This document shows positions 29,498-38,543 of a stretch of DNA of 64,000 nt, in pieces (the stretch's first letter is position 1; each line of letters begins with the position of its first letter). The stretch comes from Paraburkholderia translucens (GTDB taxonomy: Bacteria > Pseudomonadota > Gammaproteobacteria > Burkholderiales > Burkholderiaceae), in assembly GCF_020881035.1 (NCBI RefSeq), contig NZ_JAJITC010000002.1:372001-436000 (forward strand). The letters run 5' to 3'. The notes beneath the pieces were generated by a model, which was given only the letters and a program-made list of their open reading frames with translations, ran no database searches and was not told the origin of the DNA. A program made the translations under genes and the position numbers.

Positions 29498-30883
29498 CTA
29501 GTAAGCATTTCGATGCACCAGTCCAGCGACAATCGTCGCGCCGATGATCCGCATATCGAGTGCGAACGACCAATGACCCAGGTAGTACAGGTCATGCTCG
29601 ACGCGACGCTCCATCTTCTCGATGCGGTCGGTCTCGCCTCGAAAGCCGTTTATCTGTGCCCACCCCGTGATGCCCGGCTTGATCCGATAGCGATTGATGT
29701 AGCCCGCGACCACTTTCTGATAGAGGTCGTCGTGCTCGAGTGCATGGGGACGCGGTCCAACGACCGACATGTCGCCAAGCAACACGTTGAAAAATTGCGG
29801 CAGCTCGTCGAGGCTCGTGCGACGCAGAAACGCGCCGACTTTCGTCACGCGCTTGTCGTTGCGCGTGGCCTGACTGAGCGTGCCTTTGGCTTCCGTGTGC
29901 AGACGCATCGAGCGGAACTTGTAGATCGTGAAGACACGTCCGTCCGCGCCCTTGCGCTGCTGCCTGAACAGCACCGGCCCGCGCGAGGACAGCTTCACCG
30001 CGATCGCGATGGCCAGCATCAAAGGCGCGAGGCAGATCAGCGCGGTGGCCGCGAAGACCCGGTCAAAGATCTCTTTTCTCAGCATCGAACTGGGAGACAG
30101 CGGCGACGCGACGAGATTGATCGCCGGCACGCCGAGCAGATCGATTACGCCGCTGCCCTCGAACAGCGCATGGCTGCGCACGTCCGGCACGAAGCGGATA
30201 TTCACCAGATCGTCGCGGAACTCGTCGATCAACGCGCAGATCAGTGGCTCCTCGGACAGCGAGAGCATCAGCCAGAGCTCGTGCACGTCGTTCCTGCGGA
30301 TGTAGTCGGCGAGCTGATCGACGGTGTCGAACACCGGCACGCGCGGGCTCGTCACCTGCGAGGTGTCCGGTCGCGTGTTGTACACGGCCGTTGCGCGAAA
30401 GCCGGCGCCGGGCGCGGATTCGATACGGCGGATGATGGCGTCGCATTGCGAGCCGCTGCCGACGATCGCCACCTGATGCAGGTTCATGCCCGCGCCGCGA
30501 GCGCGTGCCAGCACCGCGTGCGTGATGACCCGGTTCGCGATCAGAAGGCTGCTGGACATCGCGGTCCAGTATGTGAACCACAGCCGCGACACGAGGTCGC
30601 TGCGATGCAGCGAATACATCAGCACGAGCGCGCAACTCTGCACCATCAACCACGCGAGCGAGACCTGACCGGCGAGCGCCAGCTTGGAGCGGCCGCGCCA
30701 CGATTCGTACACGCCGAACGCCGGAAAGATGGCCAGCGCGAACGCGGCGGAAAACATCACGAGCGCCCAATGGAACCCGGATTGCGCGAGAGACTCAAAG
30801 CGGGCTTGCGACGCCGCCGTCGCACCCGCCAATATCAGCGCGACGTCGAACACTCGCGCGAATAAATCCTGAAAGGAGCGCAT
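29498..30883 (-). CDS. wcaJ: Undecaprenyl-phosphate hexose-1-phosphate transferase (WcaJ type)
   Basis: A 461-residue polyisoprenyl-phosphate sugar-1-phosphate transferase that starts repeat-unit assembly, probably by moving glucose-1-phosphate from UDP-glucose. It has four to five N-terminal membrane helices (residues 1-125), a Rossmann-like [18 protein letters not shown] region, a membrane-embedded helix near 280-300, then the catalytic domain: [43 protein letters not shown] with the catalytic Asp-Glu pair, and [15 protein letters not shown]. The size is normal for WcaJ. It lies between manC and wza (53 and 40 base gaps). This is the only initiating transferase in the window. Confidence 0.96.
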   Translation of the reverse strand: MRSFQDLFARVFDVALILAGATAASQARFESLAQSGFHWALVMFSAAFALAIFPAFGVYESWRGRSKLALAGQVSLAWLMVQSCALVLMYSLHRSDLVSRLWFTYWTAMSSSLLIANRVITHAVLARARGAGMNLHQVAIVGSGSQCDAIIRRIESAPGAGFRATAVYNTRPDTSQVTSPRVPVFDTVDQLADYIRRNDVHELWLMLSLSEEPLICALIDEFRDDLVNIRFVPDVRSHALFEGSGVIDLLGVPAINLVASPLSPSSMLRKEIFDRVFAATALICLAPLMLAIAIAVKLSSRGPVLFRQQRKGADGRVFTIYKFRSMRLHTEAKGTLSQATRNDKRVTKVGAFLRRTSLDELPQFFNVLLGDMSVVGPRPHALEHDDLYQKVVAGYINRYRIKPGITGWAQINGFRGETDRIEKMERRVEHDLYYLGHWSFALDMRIIGATIVAGLVHRNAY

Positions 30884-30936
30884 TCTGCTTGCCTCTGCGT
30901 TGCCATTCCGTCCACAAATGAAGTCCGGCGTGCTGC

Positions 30937-32505
30937 TCAGGAGCAGCGGCCGTAGGTGTCGTTGAACCTCACGATGTCGTCTTCACCCAGATAGGTGCCT
31001 GACTGGATCTCAATGATTTCGAGCGGCACCTTCCCCGGGTTTTCCAGCCGGTGACGAGTGCCGAGCGGGATAAAGGTGGATTCGTTTTCGCTCAGCAGGA
31101 ACTGCTCTTCACCACGAGTGACGAGTGCCGTTCCACGCACGACCACCCAATGCTCGGCGCGGTGGTGATGCAGTTGCAGCGAAAGCTGTGCGCCCGGCGT
31201 CACGACGATGCGCTTGACCTGGAAACGCTCGCCGTGGTCGATCGAATCGTAGAAACCCCAAGGGCGGCGCACCTTGCGATGCGCGTCGGCCTCAGGCGCG
31301 CGCTGCGCCTTGATGCGCGCCACCAGACCCTTGACGTCCTGCACATGCGCGCGGTCGGCCACCAGCACGGCATCGGCGGTCTCGACCACCACCACGTTGC
31401 TGGTGCCGACGCAAGCAACCAGCCGTCCTTCCGAATGCGCGTAGCACGATTGCGCGCCTTCAAACGTGACGCGCCCACGCCCGGCATTGCCGTCGGCGTC
31501 CTTCTCCATCGCGGCCCATACCGCGTCCCACGAACCGAGATCCGACCAGCCCGCATCGAGCCGCACGACAACGCCGGCGGGTATCGCAGCCGGCGCACTG
31601 TGCTGCGCTGCGCCGGTGCTATCGCTGCCGTTCGTGTTGCCGGCCGCGCCTGGGCCCTTGCTATCGGCCAGGTGCTCCATCACCGCGTAATCGATCGAGT
31701 CCGCGGGCGCGCTGAGAAACGCGTCCAGCGACGGACGGAATATCGCGCCGTCGCGCCGGCCGCCTGCGAATGCCCGCTCGCAGGCCGCATGCATGTCCGG
31801 TTGCAGTCGCGCGAGCGTGTCGAGCCAGACGCTCGCGCGCACGATGAAGATGCCGCTGTTCCACCAGTACGTGCCGGCCGCCACGTACCGCGCAGCGATT
31901 TCCTGCGCCGGTTTCTCGACGAAGGCGTCGATTGCATGCGCGCCGCTGGCCAGGGCACCGCCGATCCGGATATAGCCGAAGCCCGTGTCGGGGTGCGTGG
32001 GGGGCACGCCGAGCGTCGCCACCGCGCCTTGTTCCGCGTGGCGCGCCGCGCACTCCAGCGCGCGTTGCAACGCGGGCACGTCGGAGATCGAATGATCGGC
32101 CGGCATCACGACGAGAATGGCGTCGCCGCCGTCCGCGCAAGCGAGTGACGCCGCCAGCGTCAGCGCGGGCGCCGTGTCGCGGCGTGCCGGTTCGACGATA
32201 AGACGCGCGTCAACGCCATTTTCATGAAGCTGCTCGGCAATCACGAAGCGATGCTCTTCGCCGCACACGATGATCGGCGCAGCGTCCACGCTCCAACCGG
32301 ACGGGAAGCCGTCCATGCGTCGCGCGGTCGCCTGCAGCAGTGAATCGGAGCCGACCACGTCGATCAGCTGCTTCGGGAAGTTCTCGCGCGACACCGGCCA
32401 TAGCCGTGTCCCCGAGCCCCCCGCAAGAATGACTGGGACAATGTGCGCACAACGCGCGCCGTCCAGATTGGCAGATGTGCCGCACACCGGTCCTTGCGTC
32501 AACAT
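30937..32505 (-). CDS. manC: Mannose-1-phosphate guanylyltransferase / mannose-6-phosphate isomerase
   Basis: A 522-residue bifunctional enzyme. The N-terminal nucleotidyltransferase has VILAGGSGTRLWPVSRENFPKQL near residues 26-48 and FVEKPAQEIA in the middle. The C-terminal cupin isomerase domain has KVRRPWGFYDSIDHGERFQVKRI and LSLQLHHHRAEHWVVVRG with metal-binding histidines. It supplies GDP-mannose for Gmd-Fcl and possibly for direct incorporation. It is the first gene of the polysaccharide transcript (manC-wcaJ-wza-wzc-gmd-fcl-wcaI). The GlxA-type regulator gene ends 81 bases upstream on the same strand. Confidence 0.96.
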   Translation of the reverse strand: MLTQGPVCGTSANLDGARCAHIVPVILAGGSGTRLWPVSRENFPKQLIDVVGSDSLLQATARRMDGFPSGWSVDAAPIIVCGEEHRFVIAEQLHENGVDARLIVEPARRDTAPALTLAASLACADGGDAILVVMPADHSISDVPALQRALECAARHAEQGAVATLGVPPTHPDTGFGYIRIGGALASGAHAIDAFVEKPAQEIAARYVAAGTYWWNSGIFIVRASVWLDTLARLQPDMHAACERAFAGGRRDGAIFRPSLDAFLSAPADSIDYAVMEHLADSKGPGAAGNTNGSDSTGAAQHSAPAAIPAGVVVRLDAGWSDLGSWDAVWAAMEKDADGNAGRGRVTFEGAQSCYAHSEGRLVACVGTSNVVVVETADAVLVADRAHVQDVKGLVARIKAQRAPEADAHRKVRRPWGFYDSIDHGERFQVKRIVVTPGAQLSLQLHHHRAEHWVVVRGTALVTRGEEQFLLSENESTFIPLGTRHRLENPGKVPLEIIEIQSGTYLGEDDIVRFNDTYGRCS

Positions 32506-32586
32506 GTTCGGATTCCTTTTATTCTTCCAGATCCACGAATATCTGCTCCCGGCGGCGGCGTTCTTCGCGCGGCCGCCGGGATCGTT

Positions 32587-33582
32587 CTACGTCTGCAATT
32601 CGCCAACCATGCGCCGGCTTTGAATCCTGAACTCGGTGGGAGAAATTCTCATCCGCTTCCGGAATACTTTGGCGAGGCGGTCGCCGTTACCCATGCCAGT
32701 GCGGCGAGCAATCTTGTCGACTGGCAATTCGGATTCGGTCAACAGGCTGCAAGTCACCGCGAGACGCTCGTGCAGCAGAAAGGTGGACGGCGTGATGCCC
32801 ATTTCCATCTTGAAGCGACGCAAGAAGTTGCGCTCGCTCATCGCCGCGAATTGCGCGGCGTCGGCGATCGAAATGGCTTGCTGGCAGTTCTCCTGCAGCC
32901 AGCGCGCTGCGGCGCGCACCTTGTCGCCCGGGCTCATGCCACCGTCTTCGCCGAGCAGCGGCGTCAGGTTCGAACACGAATCGGCGAGCAGGCGTTCGGC
33001 CACCGTGCGCGCAATCGCGCCGCCGAGATCGCGCTTGATCATCGCGAGCGCGCTTCTCATCGATTCCAGGCGGTCGCCTCCATCGGCTCCCTGCACCGGA
33101 CGAGCGACATTCGTCTGCCTACCGATGTCGCCGCCGTGCCTGCTGTCGGACCAGTAAGCCGTCTCGAGCAACGCGCGTCCTTCCGCAATCGGACGGATCA
33201 TGCCGGTGCTGGGGCGAATGCGGCGCAGCCATGCGATCAGCCGCTCGTCTTCGGCGGCGGCGCCGGCGCCCTTGCCGCCCGCGATGAACACCGCATCGAA
33301 GCCGCCGCAATGCCGCGCGTCGAGTCCGTCTGTCCAGACTCGCAGCGCCGACGAAGACATCACCATGCCGCCGTCGGCGGACAGGAAAGAGACTTCGTAC
33401 AACCAACCACCGGAGCCGGACGATGCCAGTTCATTGGCTGCCTGGAACACCTCGGCGACGACTCCCGCTCCCTGCAGCGAGCAATCGTTGAACATCAGTA
33501 TCGCGATGCGACGCACACCCTTGTTCGGAGCATGCACCCAGCGCAGCATGTCAGACTCGAGACTCGCGCACGTCATAGTCAT
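32587..33582 (-). CDS. GlxA/FtrA-type regulator: DJ-1-like domain plus AraC helix-turn-helix
   Basis: A 331-residue transcription factor. Residues about 24-190 form a DJ-1/PfpI-like domain (RRIAILMFNDCSLQGAGVVAEVFQAAN, FDAVFIAGGKGAGAAAEDERLIAWLRR); the nucleophilic Cys of true DJ-1 enzymes does not stand out, as usual in GlxA regulators. Residues about 225-325 are an AraC HTH pair: ISIADAAQFAAMSERNFLRRFKMEMGITPSTFLLHERLAVTCSLL and IARRTGMGNGDRLAKVFRKRMRISPTEFR. It sits immediately upstream of manC on the same strand, so it is a likely local regulator of the exopolysaccharide locus. The ligand is unknown. Confidence 0.88.
   Translation of the reverse strand: MTMTCASLESDMLRWVHAPNKGVRRIAILMFNDCSLQGAGVVAEVFQAANELASSGSGGWLYEVSFLSADGGMVMSSSALRVWTDGLDARHCGGFDAVFIAGGKGAGAAAEDERLIAWLRRIRPSTGMIRPIAEGRALLETAYWSDSRHGGDIGRQTNVARPVQGADGGDRLESMRSALAMIKRDLGGAIARTVAERLLADSCSNLTPLLGEDGGMSPGDKVRAAARWLQENCQQAISIADAAQFAAMSERNFLRRFKMEMGITPSTFLLHERLAVTCSLLTESELPVDKIARRTGMGNGDRLAKVFRKRMRISPTEFRIQSRRMVGELQT
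32594..32609 (-). promoter_or_regulatory. Candidate sigma54 (-24/-12) promoter upstream of manC
   Basis: Read on the minus strand: TGG, eight bases, TTGCA, with GG and GC ten bases apart as required. The -24 element is imperfect (TGGTTGG instead of TGGCACG). It is 88 bases upstream of the manC start, within the last codons of the regulator gene. Burkholderia exopolysaccharide loci are known to use RpoN, which makes it worth recording. Confidence 0.3.
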
Positions 33583-33615
33583 CCTCTCTACGGAAAGCGG
33601 AGCTACCCTTCATCC

Positions 33616-33804
33616 ATGGCGGCCGCATCGAGGCTGACTCTGTACGACGAATCAGCGCGGCGGCCATTCCAGCATCGGGCCGCCGTGACCGTCATTGCGG
33701 ACATGGGGCTCATCGATGAAGTGGCCCGTCAGGCAGATTCGGAACAGCCCTCCCGACGGCGCCGGCTTATCAATGAGTTAATGGCCGACTCCCCACATGA
33801 ATGA
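33616..33804 (+). CDS. Possible small protein, 62 residues
   Basis: A frame from ATG 33616, divergent from the regulator gene, encoding a charged protein: MAAASRLTLYDESARRPFQ at the start, then a helix-rich part with VIADMGLIDEVARQAD and RRRRLINELM near the end. Composition is not that of a shadow frame (balanced Asp/Glu/Arg, no Cys runs), and a GCGGAG stretch lies about ten bases before the start. I do not recognise a family. It could still be chance in GC-rich DNA. Confidence 0.35.
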   Translation: MAAASRLTLYDESARRPFQHRAAVTVIADMGLIDEVARQADSEQPSRRRRLINELMADSPHE

Positions 33805-34339
33805 ATACGTAGTTCGCAAATCCTAATGCAGATAGAAAATCGACTGCGTACGCCAGCGCACACTACGGGCCCACTCGGAAAAGACGGTCTTACCATCTGA
33901 TCCCCCCGTTACTGCACAGATTTAAAGTGATTTTTTCGCATTCGCGCGGGAAGAGGAGTGCAATCCGCTTCTCCGCGACGACACTCGCCGGGCGGCCACT
34001 GGCTGGAATTGTGCTGCGGATAGCATGCTGGGGCGCGATTAAGAATCCGGCGTCCAATATAAACACCCAATCGGCTTCTAAATACTTAATTGACCGTTAT
34101 TGGATAAAACGGATATAGAGGGCGCAATTAATGTTTCAATTGTGAAACACAGATACGGAACAATTTGAGGACGGGGAACGCAGTCTGTTCTGGCCCGTTG
34201 CCCGAAGTGTATGTATTGCGCCAGTGGCGCGATGTGTCGATGGTTCGGCGTATCCCGATGGGATCAGCGTCGGATGCCGCACATAGAGTCGCCCCTCGAA
34301 CGGCTTAGCATGGCTGACAATGGCATGGAGTCGCACAGA
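33805..34339. other. AT-rich intergenic region downstream of the regulator
   Basis: About 535 bases, markedly richer in A and T between 33810 and 34140 than the rest of the window. Possible open frames here have poor composition and no family. A small dyad at 34132-34149 is listed separately. Low GC in this lineage often marks promoters or transferred DNA. Confidence 0.5.
34132..34149. promoter_or_regulatory. Inverted repeat, possible operator
   Basis: TGTTTCA, four bases (ATTG), TGAAACA: a perfect 7-bp dyad in AT-rich DNA, the size of a typical dimeric regulator site. The binding protein is unknown; it is not an obvious CRP, FNR or LexA consensus. Confidence 0.35.
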
Positions 34340-34441
34340 TGATGCGTCGCGGCGTCGCCGGACAACAGGGAAAGTAAAAGCGTGATGATGCAACTGACAC
34401 TGGCGATGGCTGTCGACCCATGCGCGGAATGCGGGGCGCCG
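34340..34441 (+). repeat. Direct repeat copy B (right), containing the start of a small gene
   Basis: The right-hand partner of the repeat at 20987-21095. Identical stretches include GAAAGTAAAA, CAACTGACACTGGCGATGG and CGGGGCGC; overall identity by my count is roughly 70 percent. Here the frame after the ATG stays open for 65 codons, so this copy looks like the intact one. Confidence 0.7.
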
Positions 34442-34582
34442 CGCAAACCTGCGCAAGGCGAAGCGTTGCTCGACGAGATGAACACGATCGCGCAGTGGGC
34501 GCAGTTGTGGGCAGGCTGTTATGACCGATCCCGGAAGTTGACGCATGTCGTGGTCGCAACCAGCAGTGTTAACCGGCCTTGA
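34385..34582 (+). CDS. Possible small protein with a CxxC motif, 65 residues
   Basis: A frame starting MMQLTLAMAVDPCAECGAPR, with one CxxC, then a helical stretch LLDEMNTIAQWAQLWAGCYDR. Its 5' part is repeated as a frameshifted copy at 21032, which suggests a once-mobile or duplicated gene. The stop overlaps the start of the next small frame by a TTGA junction, suggesting coupling. Two alternative starts (34382 GTG, 34388 ATG) exist. No family recognised. Confidence 0.4.
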   Translation: MMQLTLAMAVDPCAECGAPRKPAQGEALLDEMNTIAQWAQLWAGCYDRSRKLTHVVVATSSVNRP

Positions 34583-34719
34583 TCAGCACTACCCTAATAC
34601 TGGCTGCAATGATCGGGGCGCTCCTCTTTGTGACGTTCGGTGTGGTGTCGCTCGCGTTGCTGCTGGCACACGTGTCGGACCGGCTCATGCGCAGCGACGA
34701 GCATCGTCAGGATCCCTGA
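34579..34719 (+). CDS. Possible small single-membrane-helix protein, 46 residues
   Basis: From a TTG at 34579 (or ATG at 34609, 36 residues) the frame encodes one clear hydrophobic helix, LILAAMIGALLFVTFGVVSLALLLAHV, followed by a charged tail SDRLMRSDEHRQDP. It overlaps the stop of the previous small frame by one codon (TTGA) and ends 77 bases before gmm. Small membrane proteins of this shape are common regulators, but nothing identifies this one. Confidence 0.4.
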   Translation: MISTTLILAAMIGALLFVTFGVVSLALLLAHVSDRLMRSDEHRQDP

Positions 34720-34796
34720 TGCACCGAACCGCACCGCGGGGCATCGCGCCTCGGAACATCGCGCGCCTGATCAGCGCCTCACCTGTTGGAGAACCC

Positions 34797-35249
34797 ATGC
34801 TGACACGGAGCGATCTCCTCAACGTCGTGCGTCTGACGCCTTTGATCGCGATCGACCTGATCGTCAGCGATGCCGACGGACGCGTTCTGCTCGGCCATCG
34901 CCGCAACCGCCCGGCGCGCGGCACCTGGTTCGTGCCGGGCGGCCGCATTCGAAAACATGAAACGCTCGATGCCGCCTTCACTCGCATCGCCGACGCCGAA
35001 TTGGGCCTCATGAATCTGACACGTTCGGCCGCGCGGTTCGAAGGCGTATTCGAACATCACTACAGCGACAACTTTGCGGCCGAGCCGCACGTGTCGACGC
35101 ATTACATCGTGCTGGCCTATGCGTTGCCGCCGACGAGCGCCGCGCCGATCGGACGGCTCGACCAGCACAGCGCGTATCTCTGGCTCGCACCGGCCGAACT
35201 GCTTGCACGCGCCGACGTCCACGAGAACACCAAGGCGTACTTCCGCTAA
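34797..35249 (+). CDS. gmm: GDP-mannose mannosyl hydrolase (Nudix family)
   Basis: A 150-residue Nudix enzyme that hydrolyses GDP-mannose or GDP-glucose to GDP and sugar. After VLLGHRRNRPARGTWFVPGG, the Nudix box reads GRIRKHETLDAAFTRIADAELGL, lacking one of the usual Glu residues exactly as in GDP-mannose hydrolases. VSTHYIVLAY follows. ATG 34797 has GGAG about eight bases upstream. In E. coli gmm lies between fcl and wcaI; here it is outside the operon, on the opposite strand beyond the right-hand direct repeat. It may tune the GDP-mannose pool for fucose synthesis. Confidence 0.92.
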   Translation: MLTRSDLLNVVRLTPLIAIDLIVSDADGRVLLGHRRNRPARGTWFVPGGRIRKHETLDAAFTRIADAELGLMNLTRSAARFEGVFEHHYSDNFAAEPHVSTHYIVLAYALPPTSAAPIGRLDQHSAYLWLAPAELLARADVHENTKAYFR

Positions 35250-35487
35250 AACGGCTGCACCGCGCGGTTCCGTCCGCTGTTCGTGAATCCCGCGTTGGTC
35301 GTATTGAAGGCGCGGTCTTGCCCACGCTCGCCGCTCTGGCTATGCTGGCGGGTGCGTTGGCCCTGCCCTCTGCGAGCATCGTGCCTGCACAATTGCGCCC
35401 AGGCCGCGCGAGGCCGCATGAACCACCGCGAGCATTGCCGGCACAACAAGCGCCACACCCAGAACATTCGATCGAGGGGCTCTCTTC

Positions 35488-36141
<654 letters not shown>

Positions 36142-36314
36142 GCGCATGCCGCACGCAGGCGCGGCAGTTTTGCGACAATAGCGCCTTTTGCCGCACAGGC
36201 AGCGGGGCCGCGCGAGCGCGCGGCGCATCGCTCGCCGCCGCACCCACCTGCCCCGGCGCGTACGCCGGCCTTGCCGCCCAACCCTTCAAGCGCGCTGCGT
36301 CAGTTGTCCGTTCA

Positions 36315-37103
36315 ATGGCTCTACCCCATATCGATCTGCTGTACTCCGTCTCCGGACTGTTCGTCGGCTTTCTGGTCGGGCTGACAGGCGTCGGCGGCGG
36401 CTCGCTGATGACCCCGATCCTCGTCCTGCTGTTCAAGGTGCACCCTGCCACCGCGGTCGGCACCGACCTGCTGTACGCGGCCGTCACCAAGGCGACCGGC
36501 ACGCTGGTGCACGGCCTGAAGGGCTCGGTCGACTGGCAGGTCACGCTGCGCCTCGCGGCCGGCAGCGTGCCCGCGGCGACCGTCACGCTGATCCTGCTGC
36601 ATCGCTTTGGGATGGACACGCCAGGCGCGAGCCGGCTGATCCAGGTCGTGCTCGGCGCGGCGCTGCTGATTACCGCGATCGCGCTTGTATTTCGTCCGCA
36701 GCTTGCGGCGCTCGGCGCGCGCAAGCTGCGCGCGCCGAGCCAGGGGCGCACGCTCGTGCTGACGATGCTGACCGGCGCGATCCTCGGTGCGCTGGTGTCG
36801 CTGACGTCGGTGGGCGCGGGCGCGATCGGCGTGACGGTGTTGTTGCTGCTGTACCCGCTGCTGCCGACCCAGCGTATTGTCGGCTCCGACATTGCACACG
36901 CGGTGCCGCTTACCTTGCTCGCGGGCGCCGGACACTGGCTGCTCGGCTCGATTGACTGGTCGATGCTGCTGTCGCTGCTGGCGGGATCGCTGCCGGGCAT
37001 CGCGATCGGCAGCTATCTGTCGGCGCGCGCGCCGGACGCGCTGCTGCGCAATCTGCTCGCGGCGACGCTGACGCTGGTCGGCGTGCGGCTGGTGCTGTCG
37101 TGA
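36315..37103 (+). CDS. TauE/SafE-family anion exporter
   Basis: A 262-residue inner-membrane protein with seven to eight helices and two internal repeats: FLVGLTGVGGGSLMTPILVLLF in the first half and GALVSLTSVGAGAIGVTVLLLLYP in the second, the paired glycine-rich motifs of the family. Members export sulfoacetate, sulfite or other organic anions. ATG 36315 is chosen as the start of the first helix; the longer frame overlaps LysE coding sequence in another phase. A link to sulfur metabolism (sulfotransferase, cysC) is only a possibility because they are 26 kb apart. Confidence 0.88.
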   Translation: MALPHIDLLYSVSGLFVGFLVGLTGVGGGSLMTPILVLLFKVHPATAVGTDLLYAAVTKATGTLVHGLKGSVDWQVTLRLAAGSVPAATVTLILLHRFGMDTPGASRLIQVVLGAALLITAIALVFRPQLAALGARKLRAPSQGRTLVLTMLTGAILGALVSLTSVGAGAIGVTVLLLLYPLLPTQRIVGSDIAHAVPLTLLAGAGHWLLGSIDWSMLLSLLAGSLPGIAIGSYLSARAPDALLRNLLAATLTLVGVRLVLS

Positions 37104-37124
37104 CGCGCAGAAGACGGCGTTACG

Positions 37125-37373
37125 CTAGTTGAAAAACCGGAAAGTCAGATCCGCCTCGAACTGCCGGATCCACTGACCGTGCCGGTCGCGATACGACCGT
37201 GACCAGTCGCCGCGCCGCACGGTCACGACCCGCTCGTGCGCGGGCTCGCCCGGTGCCGCACTCGCGCTGACGTCGAAATGCGCGGGCGCGAAGCCGTGTC
37301 GAGCGCACACCAGTTCGAACGCCGCGCGATCGCTGATCGGCAGATCGATATACCGAAACCGCATGGTTTCCAT
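37125..37373 (-). CDS. Conserved-looking small hypothetical protein, 82 residues
   Basis: A soluble small protein: METMRFRYIDLPISDRAAFELVC at the start and GDWSRSYRDRHGQWIRQFEADLTFRFFN at the end. The composition is that of a real protein with balanced aromatics. It resembles short uncharacterised Burkholderiaceae proteins, but I cannot name a family. The start could also be ATG four codons later (MRFRYIDLP). It is convergent with tauE (21-base gap). Confidence 0.6.
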   Translation of the reverse strand: METMRFRYIDLPISDRAAFELVCARHGFAPAHFDVSASAAPGEPAHERVVTVRRGDWSRSYRDRHGQWIRQFEADLTFRFFN

Positions 37374-37489
37374 GAGCCAGGCCCCCCGTTCCCCGCTTAT
37401 CACGGTACGCCTCGCGATGCGTCAGCACTGTGTTGCAGCGCACGAACTCGCGACGGCCGCGCTCATAGGGGCACCGGAACGCATGGCGC

Positions 37490-37518
37490 AAAAAAAGCTC
37501 CGGCGAGCCTACCGGAGC
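37490..37518 (-). terminator. Rho-independent terminator downstream of the BON-domain gene
   Basis: Minus-strand hairpin GCTCCGG / CCGGAGC (37512-37518 and 37497-37503) with an eight-base loop, followed by seven T (A run at 37490-37496). A textbook terminator 78 bases after the BON gene stop. Confidence 0.9.
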
Positions 37519-37595
37519 CTCGGGGTTGATAGATCGCGTGACGCGATGCAAACGCGGCGTCAATCCGGCGGCGCCGCCGCGCGCACGCGCATCGC

Positions 37596-37934
37596 TTACT
37601 GCTGCACTACCGACAGCTTGTTCGTCACCGATGTCACGCCCTCCACACCCTTGGCGGCATCGCCGGCCAGACCGATCTGCCCCTCGGTGGGCACCGAGCC
37701 GGTCAGCGTCACCGCGCCGCCGCGCGCACGCACGGCGATGTGCGACACGTCGAGACCCTGGACCTTGGTGAGCGCGGCACGCACCTTCCGGCCAAGTTCG
37801 TGATTCGCGTGCTTGCCGGCCTTGACGGCCGCTGCCGCCGACGCCGTGTCCGTTGCGTTAGTCTGAGCGTAGACGTTGCAGGCCACCACCATCGCCACGA
37901 CCGAACCCAGTGTTTTCAGACCGACCATCTTCAT
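37596..37934 (-). CDS. Periplasmic BON-domain protein
   Basis: A 112-residue exported protein. The signal peptide runs to about residue 23 (MKMVGLKTLGSVVAMVVACNVYAQ). A single BON domain follows from about residue 44 to the end: LGRKVRAALTKVQGLDVSHIAVRARGGAVTLTGSVPTEGQIGLAGDAAKGVEGVTSVTNKLSV, with the conserved G of LTGSV. BON domains bind phospholipid or peptidoglycan-related ligands, and OsmY-like proteins respond to envelope stress. ATG 37932-37934 has AAGGAGAAGAG nearby. It is a monocistronic unit with its own terminator. Confidence 0.88.
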   Translation of the reverse strand: MKMVGLKTLGSVVAMVVACNVYAQTNATDTASAAAAVKAGKHANHELGRKVRAALTKVQGLDVSHIAVRARGGAVTLTGSVPTEGQIGLAGDAAKGVEGVTSVTNKLSVVQQ

Positions 37935-38543
37935 AGCTCTCTTCTCCTTGGTTTCACATTGGACCGCATGTGCAAGCGGCTTCGTTACGACTACGGGCGG
38001 CCATGGCCGCGCGAATGCGCGCGTCAGGAATGGCCGGCTACGGCTGTGACACGATGTGCAAGAGGCGAGAGAGGCTGATTGCCGGCGACCGTGCGTCACG
38101 GGTCCGCCGGTAACGACGGCGCCTGATGCGGCACGGCAGGCAACCCGCCAACCGCGAAGCCGGCCGACGCACCCGGTTCTTGTCCGTCTTGCCGGGCTCG
38201 CGCCGCAAACGTTGGCATCGCGGTAGCGATGCACAATTTAATCTAGCCCGGACAGAAGCGCAAAGGGTTTAGCGCGCGGGCGGGCGCGCCCACAGCGGGC
38301 GCTTCATGCGCGCCGGATAAGGGCGGGCGCGTGCCGTGGCCCGGGCGCAATCCGCACCGGCGTCGTGCCGGCGTTCACCATTTGTTACGCGTTTTCGGGG
38401 TGACGCGCGGCCCCGCGTGTCGCGGCCGCGCGAATCTCAGGTACCATCGGCGCGACGCGTGCCGGCGCGCCGTCAATCCCCGTATGCCGCCGAGCCGCCT
38501 TCGTCCATTCGAGCCCTATCGACGGTCGCTTTCAGATGATCCG
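37935..38543. other. Long intergenic region between the BON gene and the TAXI gene
   Basis: About 609 bases, divergent promoters expected. Frames on both strands are open because of high GC, but none has a family signature or a good ribosome site. The stretch 38240-38470 is extremely GC-rich with repeated CGCGC runs, consistent with non-coding DNA in this genome. Confidence 0.45.

Noticed and set aside
33927..34118. 63-codon plus-strand frame in the AT-rich region
   Set aside because: Low-quality composition, no ribosome site, lies in DNA that looks like promoter sequence.
34136..34546. 136-codon minus-strand frame opposite the small genes
   Set aside because: Arg/His-rich shadow composition; the plus-strand frames with the repeat explain the open phase better.
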